From: Micromonospora kangleipakensis
GTDB lineage: Bacteria > Actinomycetota > Actinomycetes > Mycobacteriales > Micromonosporaceae
Reading direction: 5' to 3'
NCBI RefSeq assembly: GCF_004217615.1
Contig: NZ_SHLD01000001.1
Span: 744,001-808,000, forward strand
Length of the DNA stretch: 64,000 bases
Positions within the stretch are counted from its first letter, which is position 1; each line of letters opens with the position of its first letter. This document shows positions 24,680-32,904 of the stretch, piece by piece. A program made the translations under genes and the position numbers. The notes under the pieces are model-generated. The model was not told the DNA's origin and ran no database searches. It saw only the letters and a list, made by a program, of their open reading frames with translations.

Positions 24680-27478
24680 TCAGTACGTCTGGCGTGGTGG
24701 TGTGGTCGGCAGGATGCCGCCACCACCGCCGCCACCGCCGGGTCGCGGGTCGAACGGGTTCGTGTTCCCGCCGTTGCCGTTGCCGCCACCGTTGACGGGC
24801 GGGCAGAACGGGTTCAGCGGGTCCGGGCAGCCCGGCGGCACGGGCGGCGCCGTGGGCGGCGGGGCCTCGCCGTTGCCGGAGTTCGGGTCGCCGACGTGTG
24901 CGGCCTCCGGGAAGTCCAGCTTGTCCTTGCCCTTGAGCGCGTCGTCCATGAACCGCTGGAAGATGGCACCCGGCATCTTGGCGCCGCTGATCTTGTTGCC
25001 GTCCTTGTCCTTGATCGCCTTGCGGGCCCCGACGTTGCCGACCCAGACGGCGGTGGCGAGCTGCGGCGTGTAGCCGATCATCCAGGCGTCGCCGTTGTCG
25101 AGGGTCTTCTCGTTCAGCTCCCAGGTACCGGTCTTCTCGGCGGCCTTCCGGCCGTCGTCGAGCTTGCGGCCCACCGCGGCCGGGTACTTCTCCAGCACGG
25201 AGGTGACGTCGCGCACGACGTCCTTCTTGATCCGCTGCTTCGGGTCGAGCTTCTCACCGCCCAGCTTGCGCCACGTGCCGGTCTGCTGGTCCTGCTTCTC
25301 CACCTTTTTCACGAAGTGCGCCTTGTTGTAGACGCCCTCGTTGGCGAAGGTGGCGACGCCGTTGGCGTGGTCCAGCACGGTGATCGGGTACTGGCCGTAG
25401 CCGACCACGTGGTAGAAGGGCGCCGGCGCCAGGTCCTCCGGCTTCTCCTTGGTGAGGTCGTGGGCCTTCGCCGGGTTGGTGTCCGTCTGCCACATCGTCG
25501 TGACGCCGGCCTGCTTGGCCATGTTGACGACCTTGTCCGGGCCGATCTCCTGGGTGATGTAGTAGAACGGCACGTTCAGCGACTTCAGCGTCGACACCTC
25601 AAGGGTGCAGGAGTTGCCGCAGGAGGCGTCGTTGCCGGCGTTGGTGACCTTGAACTTGGTCCCCTCGGGGGTGAACGCCTTGCCCTTCCATCGGGACTCG
25701 AGCGACTTGCCGGCATCCAGCGCCGCGGCGAGGGTGTAGATCTTGAAGCTCGATCCCGGCGAGTGCCCACCGCTGACGACGCCGTTGTCGTAGTTCTTGC
25801 CGGCGTAGTCGGTGCCGGTGCCGTTGTCACCGCCGTAGTAGGCGAGCACCCGGCCGGTCCTCGGATCGATCGACACCAGGGCCGCCATCAGGTTCTTCGG
25901 CTGGCCGTAGAGCTCGGAGCCCTTGGTGGCGCGCTGGGCCGCATCGAGCGCCGACTTCTGCACCTTGGTGTCAATGGTGGTGGTGATCCGGTAGCCACCC
26001 TTGGCGAGCGCCTGCGAGCAGAGCGGCCTGTTGTCGGTGACCTCGGCGTCGTTGTCGGTGCAGAGCTTCATGTCCCGCATCTCCTGCGCGACATAGTTGA
26101 TCACGTTGCCGTACGGCGTGTTGACGCCGAAGTCGACGCCGACGCCCTTCGAGTTGGGCTTCTGGAGCGTCTTGGTCGGATATTCGGTCGGATGCGCCGG
26201 CTTCCCCGCCGCGTCCAGCCAACCCTCGGTGATCATGCCGCTGATCACGTAGTTCCACCGGTCGAACGCGGCCTCCTGGTTGATCGCCGGGTCGTAGCCC
26301 TTGTGGGTCGCGCTCGGCTCCGGCTGCTTGATCAACGCGGCGAGCACCGCGGCCTCGGCCACGGTCAGGTTCTTCGTCGACTTGTGGAAGTACGTCTGGG
26401 CCGCCGCCTCGATGCCGTACGCGCCCCGCCCGAAGTAGATGACGTTCAGGTAGTGCTGCATGATTTCCGGCTTGGTGTACCGGTCGTTCAGCTTGGAGGC
26501 GAGGATCGCCTCCTTCACCTTCCGCCCGTACGTGTCCTGCTGGAGGTTGTCGTAGGCGTTGCGGGCGTACTGCTGGGTGATGGTCGAGGCGCCCTGCTTG
26601 TCACCGCCGGTGAGGTTGTTCCAGGCCGCCCGGGCGATGCCCTTGTAGTCCACACCGGAGTGCCGGTAGAAGTTCCGGTCCTCCGCGGCGGCGACCGCGT
26701 CCTGCACCCACGGCGGGATGTCCTTGATGTTGACGAAGGTGCGGTTCTCCGCGCCGACCTTGGCGATGATCTGCTTGCCGTCGCCCGCGTAGATGGTGCT
26801 GGCCAGCGGCGGGGTGGTGTCCTCGGGGAGGATCACGTTGGTCGAGTAGTAGGTGAAGCCGACCACGCCGATGCCGGCGAGCATGATGAAGACGGCGAAG
26901 CTGGCGATCAGGATGTTGATCCGCCGGCGCTTCTTCGCCCGCGCCGCCGCGCCCGGGTCGTCACCACGGCCACCACGACCGCCCCGGCCCGGACCGTTCG
27001 GCCCACCGGGACCGCCCGGACCGCCGCCCGCCATGCCCGGCACCCCGGCGCGGGCCACCGCGGCCCGACCACCCACGGCCGCCGAGCCGACGCTCGCCCG
27101 CCCGGCCGAGCCCACCGCGGCCGCGCCGACCGAGGCGCGGCCCGCCGGACCGCCCGGGGCCGGGGAGACCGGCACCGAGGCCCGGCCGGCACCGGCCCGA
27201 CCCGAGGCGCCGCCGGGCGCCGGGGAGACCGGGACGGAGGCCCGTCCCGGGCCGGCCCGGCCCACCGAGGCCGAGCCCGCCGCGCCGCCGCGCGGCGCCG
27301 GGGCCGCCCCGCCGACCGAGGCCCGTCCGCCGGACGCGGACCCTCGGGGCGGCACGGAGGCGCGGGCCGAGGCCCCGCCGTCCGGCGCGGATGACCAGCC
27401 GTTCCCGTGCCCGGGGTCGCCGTTCGGACCCGGGGTCTGGGCCCGCCCACGCGAAGAACTGGGATCGCCGTAGTTCAT
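24680..27478 (-). CDS. Class A penicillin-binding protein (bifunctional PBP1)
   Basis: 932 residues. It polymerises and cross-links peptidoglycan. A 180-residue Gly/Ala/Pro/Ser-rich cytoplasmic tail with repeats (SVPVSPAPGG occurs twice, GRASVG three times) precedes one membrane helix (about 185-210). The GT51 domain has EDRNFYRH (266-273, catalytic Glu 266), GASTITQQ and GYDPA. The transpeptidase has S576-x-x-K579 in SPGSSFK, SLN, and KTGT (782-785). A Pro/Gly-rich tail of about 70 residues ends the protein. All catalytic motifs are kept. The start ATG 27478 is the only plausible one. Confidence 0.95.
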   Translation of the reverse strand: MNYGDPSSSRGRAQTPGPNGDPGHGNGWSSAPDGGASARASVPPRGSASGGRASVGGAAPAPRGGAAGSASVGRAGPGRASVPVSPAPGGASGRAGAGRASVPVSPAPGGPAGRASVGAAAVGSAGRASVGSAAVGGRAAVARAGVPGMAGGGPGGPGGPNGPGRGGRGGRGDDPGAAARAKKRRRINILIASFAVFIMLAGIGVVGFTYYSTNVILPEDTTPPLASTIYAGDGKQIIAKVGAENRTFVNIKDIPPWVQDAVAAAEDRNFYRHSGVDYKGIARAAWNNLTGGDKQGASTITQQYARNAYDNLQQDTYGRKVKEAILASKLNDRYTKPEIMQHYLNVIYFGRGAYGIEAAAQTYFHKSTKNLTVAEAAVLAALIKQPEPSATHKGYDPAINQEAAFDRWNYVISGMITEGWLDAAGKPAHPTEYPTKTLQKPNSKGVGVDFGVNTPYGNVINYVAQEMRDMKLCTDNDAEVTDNRPLCSQALAKGGYRITTTIDTKVQKSALDAAQRATKGSELYGQPKNLMAALVSIDPRTGRVLAYYGGDNGTGTDYAGKNYDNGVVSGGHSPGSSFKIYTLAAALDAGKSLESRWKGKAFTPEGTKFKVTNAGNDASCGNSCTLEVSTLKSLNVPFYYITQEIGPDKVVNMAKQAGVTTMWQTDTNPAKAHDLTKEKPEDLAPAPFYHVVGYGQYPITVLDHANGVATFANEGVYNKAHFVKKVEKQDQQTGTWRKLGGEKLDPKQRIKKDVVRDVTSVLEKYPAAVGRKLDDGRKAAEKTGTWELNEKTLDNGDAWMIGYTPQLATAVWVGNVGARKAIKDKDGNKISGAKMPGAIFQRFMDDALKGKDKLDFPEAAHVGDPNSGNGEAPPPTAPPVPPGCPDPLNPFCPPVNGGGNGNGGNTNPFDPRPGGGGGGGGILPTTPPRQTY

Positions 27479-27675
27479 TCCTCACACCCTGCCGGTCGCG
27501 GTGGGGCGCGGAAGAGCCACCACCGGGTTGCCGTGAGCTGGACCACGAGACGCTACACCCCGGGCGTGCCGGGGCGCAGGCGTCGAATCCGAAGCAATCG
27601 GACTAATCAGACGTCGAAGCTGTCGGTCCGCCCACCCGTCGTCACCCGGGCCGGGGGCGGCCGATACAGCTGAAA

Positions 27676-28140
27676 TCACCGTTGCGCCTCTCGCCTTCGA
27701 CGAGGGGTGGAGCCGTTCGGGGCGGACGAGCCGCTCACCGCACCCTGCTCCGACCCGTCCTCCGTGCCGCCGGCCAGCCCGTCCCGGCCGAGCAGGAACT
27801 GCTCGACGAGATGGTTCCAGTCACAGCCGAGGCACACCTCCACCACGAAGACCTGGAACTCACGCAGCGTCATCGCCAGGACGGGCAACTCGGCCCGGGT
27901 ACGCGCCTGGCCGGCGGACTGCTTGAGCTCGTCCCCGTAAATGTAGTGGACGTGGATCAGGTTTTCGCTGCGGCAGATCGGGCACCGCTGCTCGGTGGGC
28001 TCGCCGTGGAACCGGGCGGCGTTCTTCAGGTACGGCGATGCGTCGCAGACGTCGTACGTGCCGACCCGGCCGGCGAGGAGCTCACGCAGCACCGCTCGCT
28101 TCTGGAGCGAGTAGTCGACGACCTGGCGCTGCGTACGCAT
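27676..28140 (-). CDS. DUF5318-type conserved actinobacterial protein
   Basis: 154 residues. It begins RTQRQVVDYSLQKRAVLREL and contains DVCDASPYLKNAARFHGE, CPICRSENLIHVHYIYGDELK and VEVCLGCDWNHL, two CxxC pairs that likely bind zinc. The last 35 residues are disordered. Such proteins sit near the PBP gene in many actinobacteria; the function is unknown. The TACCCT box at 28148-28153 stands 7 nt before the ATG. Confidence 0.83.
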   Translation of the reverse strand: MRTQRQVVDYSLQKRAVLRELLAGRVGTYDVCDASPYLKNAARFHGEPTEQRCPICRSENLIHVHYIYGDELKQSAGQARTRAELPVLAMTLREFQVFVVEVCLGCDWNHLVEQFLLGRDGLAGGTEDGSEQGAVSGSSAPNGSTPRRRREAQR

Positions 28141-28147
28141 GCGGCAA

Positions 28148-28153
28148 AGGGTA
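28148..28153 (-). promoter_or_regulatory. -10 box (TACCCT) of a leaderless promoter
   Basis: On the minus strand TACCCT is followed by 7 nt and the ATG at 28140 of the DUF5318-type gene. Confidence 0.45.
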
Positions 28154-28248
28154 CGCGGTCCGGCGGGACGAGGCGACCACCGTGACGATCCGTGACAGCA
28201 ACACCTCGGAGCGGGGGTTTGCCCTGATCATGGGTCTCCGCTAACGTG

Positions 28249-28271
28249 CGATGTATCGGTCCGATACATCG
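28249..28271. promoter_or_regulatory. Perfect 23-bp palindrome, probable PadR operator
   Basis: The sequence is CGATGTATCGG, a central T, then CCGATACATCG, a perfect palindrome around 28260. It contains ATGT and ACAT half sites like those bound by PadR-type regulators, and it lies 44 bp upstream of the padR-like gene start. Autoregulation, and co-regulation of ino1, is inferred. Confidence 0.7.
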
Positions 28272-28314
28272 CGGCGGTTACCCGCTCCGCGCCGGGGGTA
28301 AGAAGGGGTGGCCC

Positions 28315-28953
28315 GTGCTCGAGTTCGCCATCCTCGGCCTCCTGCAGGAGGCTCCGATGCACGGCTACGAGCTGCGCAAGGAGTTGACCGCCAAGCTCGG
28401 CGCGATCCGGGCGGCGATCAGCTACGGCTCGCTCTACCCGACCCTGCGCAGGCTGCAGGCGGCGGGATGGATCACCGAAGCCGCCGAGACACCCGCGTCC
28501 GCCGAGGAGGTTCCCGCGCTGACCAGCCGACGTGGTCGGGTGGTCTACACCATTACCGCGGAGGGCAAGGAACGCTTCGCCCAGCTGATAGCGCAGGCTG
28601 GTCCCGAGACGTACGACGACACGGGCTTCGGCGTGCACTTCGCGTTCTTCGCCCGGACCGACCAGGCCACCCGGCTCCGGATCCTGGAAGGGCGTCGTCG
28701 GAAGATCGAGGAGCGTCGCGAAGGTCTTCGCGACGTGCTCGGCCGGGCAGCCGAGCGGCTCGACGCGTACACCCTGGAACTGCAGCGCCACGGCCTCGAC
28801 GCCTGTGAGCGTGAGGTCCGCTGGCTGGAGGAGCTCATCGCCAATGAGCGCTCCGGCCGTGCCCCGACCGTCCCGCGAGCCGGGACAGCCGGCGGCCGAC
28901 GAGAAGACAACAGCCCGCCCCCGCCTGGCGAGTCCAGGAAAGAGCGGCCGTGA
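28315..28953 (+). CDS. PadR family transcriptional regulator
   Basis: 212 residues. The N-terminal winged helix reads [24 protein letters not shown] and [17 protein letters not shown], then [17 protein letters not shown], the classic PadR pattern; a coiled-coil dimerisation helix with [27 protein letters not shown] follows, and the tail is disordered. GTG 28315 has AAGGGG upstream. The stop shares bases with an ATG at 28953, and the true ino1 start is 24 nt further, so the two are one operon. Confidence 0.92.
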   Translation: MLEFAILGLLQEAPMHGYELRKELTAKLGAIRAAISYGSLYPTLRRLQAAGWITEAAETPASAEEVPALTSRRGRVVYTITAEGKERFAQLIAQAGPETYDDTGFGVHFAFFARTDQATRLRILEGRRRKIEERREGLRDVLGRAAERLDAYTLELQRHGLDACEREVRWLEELIANERSGRAPTVPRAGTAGGRREDNSPPPPGESRKERP

Positions 28954-28976
28954 TGAAGAAGAAGGAGGCAGACGCT

Positions 28977-30056
28977 ATGGGCTCCGTCCGCGTCGCCATC
29001 GTCGGTGTGGGTAACTGCGCCTCGTCCCTCGTACAGGGCGTGGAGTACTACCGGAACGCCGACCCGAACGACCGCGTCCCGGGTCTCATGCACGTCACCT
29101 TCGGCGACTACCACGTCTCGGACGTGGAGTTTGTCGCGGCGTTCGACGTGGACGCCAAGAAGGTGGGCATGGACCTCGCGGAGGCGATCGTCGCCAGCGA
29201 AAACAACACCATCAAGCTCTGCGACGTGCCGCCAACCGGCGTCAGCGTGCAGCGCGGTCCGACCTTCGACGGCCTGGGCCAGTACTACCGCGAGATCGTC
29301 GAGGAGTCGGACGCCGCGCCGGTCGACGTGGCCAAGGCGCTGCGCGACGCGCAGGTCGACGTGGTCGTGTCCTACCTGCCGGTGGGTTCCGAGCAGGCCG
29401 ACAAGTTCTACGCCCAGGCCGCGATCGACGCCGGCTGCGCGTTCGTGAACGCCCTGCCGGTCTTCATCGCCTCCGACCCCGAGTGGGCGAAGAAGTTCGA
29501 GGACGCGGGTCTGCCGATCGTCGGCGACGACATCAAGAGCCAGGTCGGTGCCACCATCGTGCACCGCGCGCTGGCGAAGCTCTTCGAGGACCGCGGTGTC
29601 GAGCTGCTGCGCACGTACCAGCTCAACTTCGGCGGCAACATGGACTTCATGAACATGCTGGAGCGCACCCGCCTGGTCTCCAAGAAGATCTCGAAGACCC
29701 AGTCGGTGACCTCCCAGATCCCGCACGAGATGAGCAAGAGCGACGTGCACATCGGCCCGTCGGACCACGTGCCGTGGCTCGACGACCGCAAGTGGGCGTA
29801 CATCCGCCTGGAGGGCCGCTCCTTCGGCGACACCCCGCTCAACGCCGAGCTCAAGCTCGAGGTGTGGGACTCGCCGAACTCGGCCGGTGTCATCATCGAC
29901 GCCGTCCGGGCCGCGAAGATCGCGCTGGACCGCAAGATCGGTGGCCCGATCCTCTCGGCCTCCTCGTACTTCATGAAGTCCCCGCCCGAGCAGTACGCCG
30001 ACCACGACGCGCACGCCGCCGTCGAGGCGTTCATCAAGGGTGAGGTCGAGCGCTGA
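28977..30056 (+). CDS. ino1: Inositol-3-phosphate synthase
   Basis: 359 residues, the length of the actinobacterial NAD-dependent enzyme that turns glucose 6-phosphate into inositol 3-phosphate for phosphatidylinositol and mycothiol. It has the Rossmann motif [63 protein letters not shown] and [26 protein letters not shown] lies 8 nt before ATG 28977, which is preferred to the upstream ATGs at 28950 and 28953. Confidence 0.96.
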   Translation: MGSVRVAIVGVGNCASSLVQGVEYYRNADPNDRVPGLMHVTFGDYHVSDVEFVAAFDVDAKKVGMDLAEAIVASENNTIKLCDVPPTGVSVQRGPTFDGLGQYYREIVEESDAAPVDVAKALRDAQVDVVVSYLPVGSEQADKFYAQAAIDAGCAFVNALPVFIASDPEWAKKFEDAGLPIVGDDIKSQVGATIVHRALAKLFEDRGVELLRTYQLNFGGNMDFMNMLERTRLVSKKISKTQSVTSQIPHEMSKSDVHIGPSDHVPWLDDRKWAYIRLEGRSFGDTPLNAELKLEVWDSPNSAGVIIDAVRAAKIALDRKIGGPILSASSYFMKSPPEQYADHDAHAAVEAFIKGEVER

Positions 30057-30076
30057 CGCGCTGACCAGCACGCACC

Positions 30077-30112
30077 GGCGAGGGCCGGGTCCGCACGGAC
30101 CCGGCCCTCGCC
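30077..30112 (+). terminator. Terminator hairpin after ino1
   Basis: 30077-30093 is the exact reverse complement of 30096-30112, 20 nt after the ino1 stop. The following gene is convergent, so it can serve both directions. Confidence 0.75.
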
Positions 30113-30134
30113 GTTCCGCCGCCCCGGAGGTACG

Positions 30135-30614
30135 TCAGGACCAGGCGCGTTGCAGGGCGACCCGGGCCTCCAGCTCCAGCAGCGTCACCTTGCGCGGCAG
30201 CCCGCCGCCGAAGCCGACCAGCTTGCCGCCCGCCCCGACGATCCGGTGGCAGGGCACGATCACCGGGATCGGGTTCCGGTTGCAGGCGACCCCGACCGCG
30301 CGGGCCGCCCCGGGGTCACCGACCGCCTTTGCCACCTCGCCGTACGTGAGCATCTCCCCGTACGGGATGCGGGTCATCTCCTGCCAGACCGCCCGTTCGA
30401 AATCCGACCCACGACGAACCACCACCGGAACGGTGAACTCGGTCAGCTCGCCCGCGAAGTACGCCCGCAGCTCAGCGACCGCCCGACGGGACAGCTGGTC
30501 GGCGGGCTCGTCGGTCGCCGACTCCACCCGCCCGAAGTGCGCCCCGCAGACCGCCTCGTCGTCGGTGGCCACGGAGAACTCCCCGATCGGTGAGTCGAGC
30601 ACGGTCCAGCGCAT
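30135..30614 (-). CDS. ogt: Methylated-DNA-[protein]-cysteine S-methyltransferase
   Basis: 159 residues, a suicide enzyme that removes O6-alkyl groups from guanine. The active-site motif VIVPCHRIVG is intact, preceded by RAVGVACNRNPIP and followed by GFGGGLPRKVTLLELE; the helix-turn-helix segment is YGEMLTYGEVAKAVG. ATG 30614 has GACAAT 6 nt upstream, a possible leaderless promoter. Confidence 0.95.
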   Translation of the reverse strand: MRWTVLDSPIGEFSVATDDEAVCGAHFGRVESATDEPADQLSRRAVAELRAYFAGELTEFTVPVVVRRGSDFERAVWQEMTRIPYGEMLTYGEVAKAVGDPGAARAVGVACNRNPIPVIVPCHRIVGAGGKLVGFGGGLPRKVTLLELEARVALQRAWS

Positions 30615-30659
30615 GAACCGATTGTCCCGCGCGGAGCCCGGAACACCACCGCCGGGCCG

Positions 30660-31064
30660 TCAGAGCAGCGCGACACCCAGCAGCACCGCTCCGACGCTCA
30701 GGCTCACGCCGCCCGCGACGGTGAGCCAGATGAGCTTGTTCGGCCGGGTGTCGGTGGGACGGGGCACCGAGAGGAAGAAGCCCAATGGCATCAGGACCGG
30801 CGCCGCGACCAGCAGCGTCCGGATCAGCGTCCGCATCCCGTCCGACGCCTCGGCCTGGTCGAGGTAGGGCAGGGCGACCAGGACCAGCAGGACGAGGACG
30901 CCGGCGTGCGCGTGGCCGGCCGTCCACAGCCCGCGCCGGACCGGGTTGTCCAGGTAACCGGGTTTGCGCCGGGCCAGGTGGGTGAGCAGGGTCAGGCCGC
31001 CGTAGGCCACCGCGACGACGGTGATCAGCAGGATTCCCGCGGTGGTGAGCGTGTCCGATGACAT
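30660..31064 (-). CDS. Small four-helix membrane protein of unknown function
   Basis: 134 residues with hydrophobic segments at about 8-27, 48-66, 82-103 and 112-133. A basic stretch LARRKPGYLDNPVRRGLWTAGHAHAG with two histidines follows the first helix. No family named with certainty. GGAG lies 8 nt before the ATG at 31064. It may be cotranscribed with ogt, 45 nt downstream, though ogt has its own promoter candidate. Confidence 0.75.
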   Translation of the reverse strand: MSSDTLTTAGILLITVVAVAYGGLTLLTHLARRKPGYLDNPVRRGLWTAGHAHAGVLVLLVLVALPYLDQAEASDGMRTLIRTLLVAAPVLMPLGFFLSVPRPTDTRPNKLIWLTVAGGVSLSVGAVLLGVALL

Positions 31065-31219
31065 CGGTCGTCTCCGTCTTGTCCCTGTCGGCGGGGTCAG
31101 GGGGCGTCACTGGTGTGAACAGCCGGATGCCGCCCGACGTCACGGCCTCCCGCCCAACCGTCTTCGCCCGTGAGGCAAAGTTCCCCCGACCCCGTGCGTC
31201 TGTAGTACGGAGGTGGACG

Positions 31220-31738
31220 GTGGCAGAGGTCATCGACGGGGAGTTCACCGCGTTCGTCAACGAGCGGGGTGACGCGCTGCTGCGCGTCGCGTACGCGCTC
31301 GCCGGCAACCAGCACGCCGCGGAGGACCTGCTCCAGAACGCGCTGGCCAAGGCGTACGCCCGGTGGCCGAAGATCCGGGGCGACGCGGAGCCGTACGTGA
31401 AACGGATCCTCTACCACGACCAGGTCTCCGGCTGGCGGCGCCGGGCGCGGCGCTCCGAGGTGCCGGTCGCGGAACTGCCGGAGCGGCCGGCAGCGGGCGA
31501 CGGCGGCCACGACGCCGACCTGCGGCTCCTGCTGCGGGACGCGTTGCGGGCGCTGCCGCCCCGGCAGCGGGCCGTGCTGACCCTGCGCTACCTGGAGGAC
31601 CTGAGCGTCGAGCAGACCGCGGCGATCCTCGGCTGCCGGGCCGGCACCGTGGCCAGCCAGGCGTCCCGGGCGCTGGCGAAGCTTCGGGATCTGGTGCCCG
31701 CCCTCGACGAGCTGACCACGCGTTCGGAGGTGAAGTGA
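31220..31738 (+). CDS. SigE-family (streptomycete type) ECF RNA polymerase sigma factor
   Basis: 172 residues with region 2 (FTAFVNERGDALLRVAYALAGNQHAAEDLLQNALAKAY) and region 4 (LPPRQRAVLTLRYLEDLSVEQTAAILGCRAGTVASQASRAL). The pattern is that of TIGR02983 SigE-like factors widespread in actinomycetes. GGAGG lies 4-8 nt before GTG 31220. The stop overlaps the next ATG by 1 nt (TGATG), so the membrane partner downstream is probably its regulator. Confidence 0.93.
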   Translation: MAEVIDGEFTAFVNERGDALLRVAYALAGNQHAAEDLLQNALAKAYARWPKIRGDAEPYVKRILYHDQVSGWRRRARRSEVPVAELPERPAAGDGGHDADLRLLLRDALRALPPRQRAVLTLRYLEDLSVEQTAAILGCRAGTVASQASRALAKLRDLVPALDELTTRSEVK

Positions 31739-32841
31739 TGACCGGACCGGTGGAGGACGCGCTGCGGGTGGCCGTACACGATCTCGCGGACGGGGTCCGG
31801 CCGGCGCCCGACCTGGCCGTCCGCGCGCTCGGCCGGGGCCGCCGGCTGCGGCGGCGGCGCCGGGCCGTGGCGGCGGGCGCCGCCCTGGTGGCGGTCGTCG
31901 CGGTCGCCCTGCCGTTCGTGCTGCTCCGCCCGCAGCCGGCGCCGCACCCCGCCAGGCCGGCCCCCACCGCGACGGCCACCCCGGCACCCCCGGCCCGCCC
32001 CATGCCCGGCCCGGACTGGTCGACGAAGCCACTGGTCCTGCCCGGTGACTGGGTGGTGACCGCGGGCACCTTCGCCGGTGGAGCGGGGAAGGGCTTCGTG
32101 CTGGATCGCGCCCGGGGCCGCTACCTCACCGCCGAGGGGTACGACGGGGTCTTCCCGGCGCCCGTCGGCGCGCTCAGCGCGGTCACGGACAAGGACCGAC
32201 CCCGGGAGGTCGCCCTGGTCGACCTGGCCAGGGGGACGACCCGCTGGTACGAGGTCGGTCGGGCGCTCTCCGCCCCGGAATGGTCGCCGGACGGCCGGCG
32301 GCTGCTGCTCACCACCCACCGGCTCGACCACTTCGGCTTCATCATCATGGCGGCGGACGGCACGAAACGTACGTTCCGGGTGGACGAGAAGCGGTACTTC
32401 TGCACCGACTACTGCGACTTCACCTGGAGCCGGGACGGCACGGAGGTGGTGCTCCCGCAGACCGGCCAGTCCAGCAGCGACGAGTCGGTCCTCCGGGACC
32501 TCCGGGCGGGCGTGCGGCTCTTCTCGGCCGACGACGGGCGGCCGAGCCGGTTCGTGCCGGTGCCCGGCGACCCGGCCGGACCGTGGGCCTGGTCGCCGGA
32601 CGGGAAGCTGGTGGTGGTCCAGGGGCAGCATGATCCGCTGCTGGTCGAGACGGGCACCGGCCGGGTGGTCCGCACCCTGCCCACCGCCGACGTGGTCTGG
32701 GTCTCCGACGACCGGCTGCTCTACCGCCGGCCGTACGGCGCCCGCGACGTCGTGCTCGCCGACCTGACCGGGCGGGAGCTGGTCCGCCAGCCGCTGCCGA
32801 AGGAGCTGGTCGAACGGGAGATCACGGTGGCGCCCCGCTGA
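31738..32841 (+). CDS. Membrane-anchored WD40-like (PD40/TolB) protein, probable partner of the sigma factor
   Basis: 367 residues. Residues 1-38 resemble a short cytoplasmic head (EDALRVAVHDLADGVRPAPDLAVRALGRGRRLRRRRR), followed by one membrane helix (about 42-62), a Pro-rich linker and an extracytoplasmic beta-propeller with repeats such as APEWSPDGRRLLL and WAWSPDGKLVVV. Coupling to the sigma gene suggests it senses an external signal or tethers the factor; no zinc anti-sigma motif is seen. Confidence 0.8.
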   Translation: MTGPVEDALRVAVHDLADGVRPAPDLAVRALGRGRRLRRRRRAVAAGAALVAVVAVALPFVLLRPQPAPHPARPAPTATATPAPPARPMPGPDWSTKPLVLPGDWVVTAGTFAGGAGKGFVLDRARGRYLTAEGYDGVFPAPVGALSAVTDKDRPREVALVDLARGTTRWYEVGRALSAPEWSPDGRRLLLTTHRLDHFGFIIMAADGTKRTFRVDEKRYFCTDYCDFTWSRDGTEVVLPQTGQSSSDESVLRDLRAGVRLFSADDGRPSRFVPVPGDPAGPWAWSPDGKLVVVQGQHDPLLVETGTGRVVRTLPTADVVWVSDDRLLYRRPYGARDVVLADLTGRELVRQPLPKELVEREITVAPR

Positions 32842-32848
32842 GACGACG

Positions 32849-32891
32849 GCGCCCGCCGGCCGGCCCGGAAGGGGCGGGCTCGGCGGGCGCC
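32849..32891. terminator. Bidirectional terminator between convergent genes
   Basis: Arms 32849-32858 (GGCGCCCGCC) and 32882-32891 (GGCGGGCGCC) are complementary, with further G/C pairing inside. It lies between the converging genes ending at 32841 and 32905. Confidence 0.55.
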
Positions 32892-32904
32892 GCGGTGCCG
32901 GCCG

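Noticed and set aside
24290..27394. A 1034-residue plus-strand open frame
   Set aside because: It is antisense to the penicillin-binding protein, which carries every catalytic motif; its low-complexity Val/Leu/Gly/Arg/Ala translation is the mirror of a GC-rich gene.
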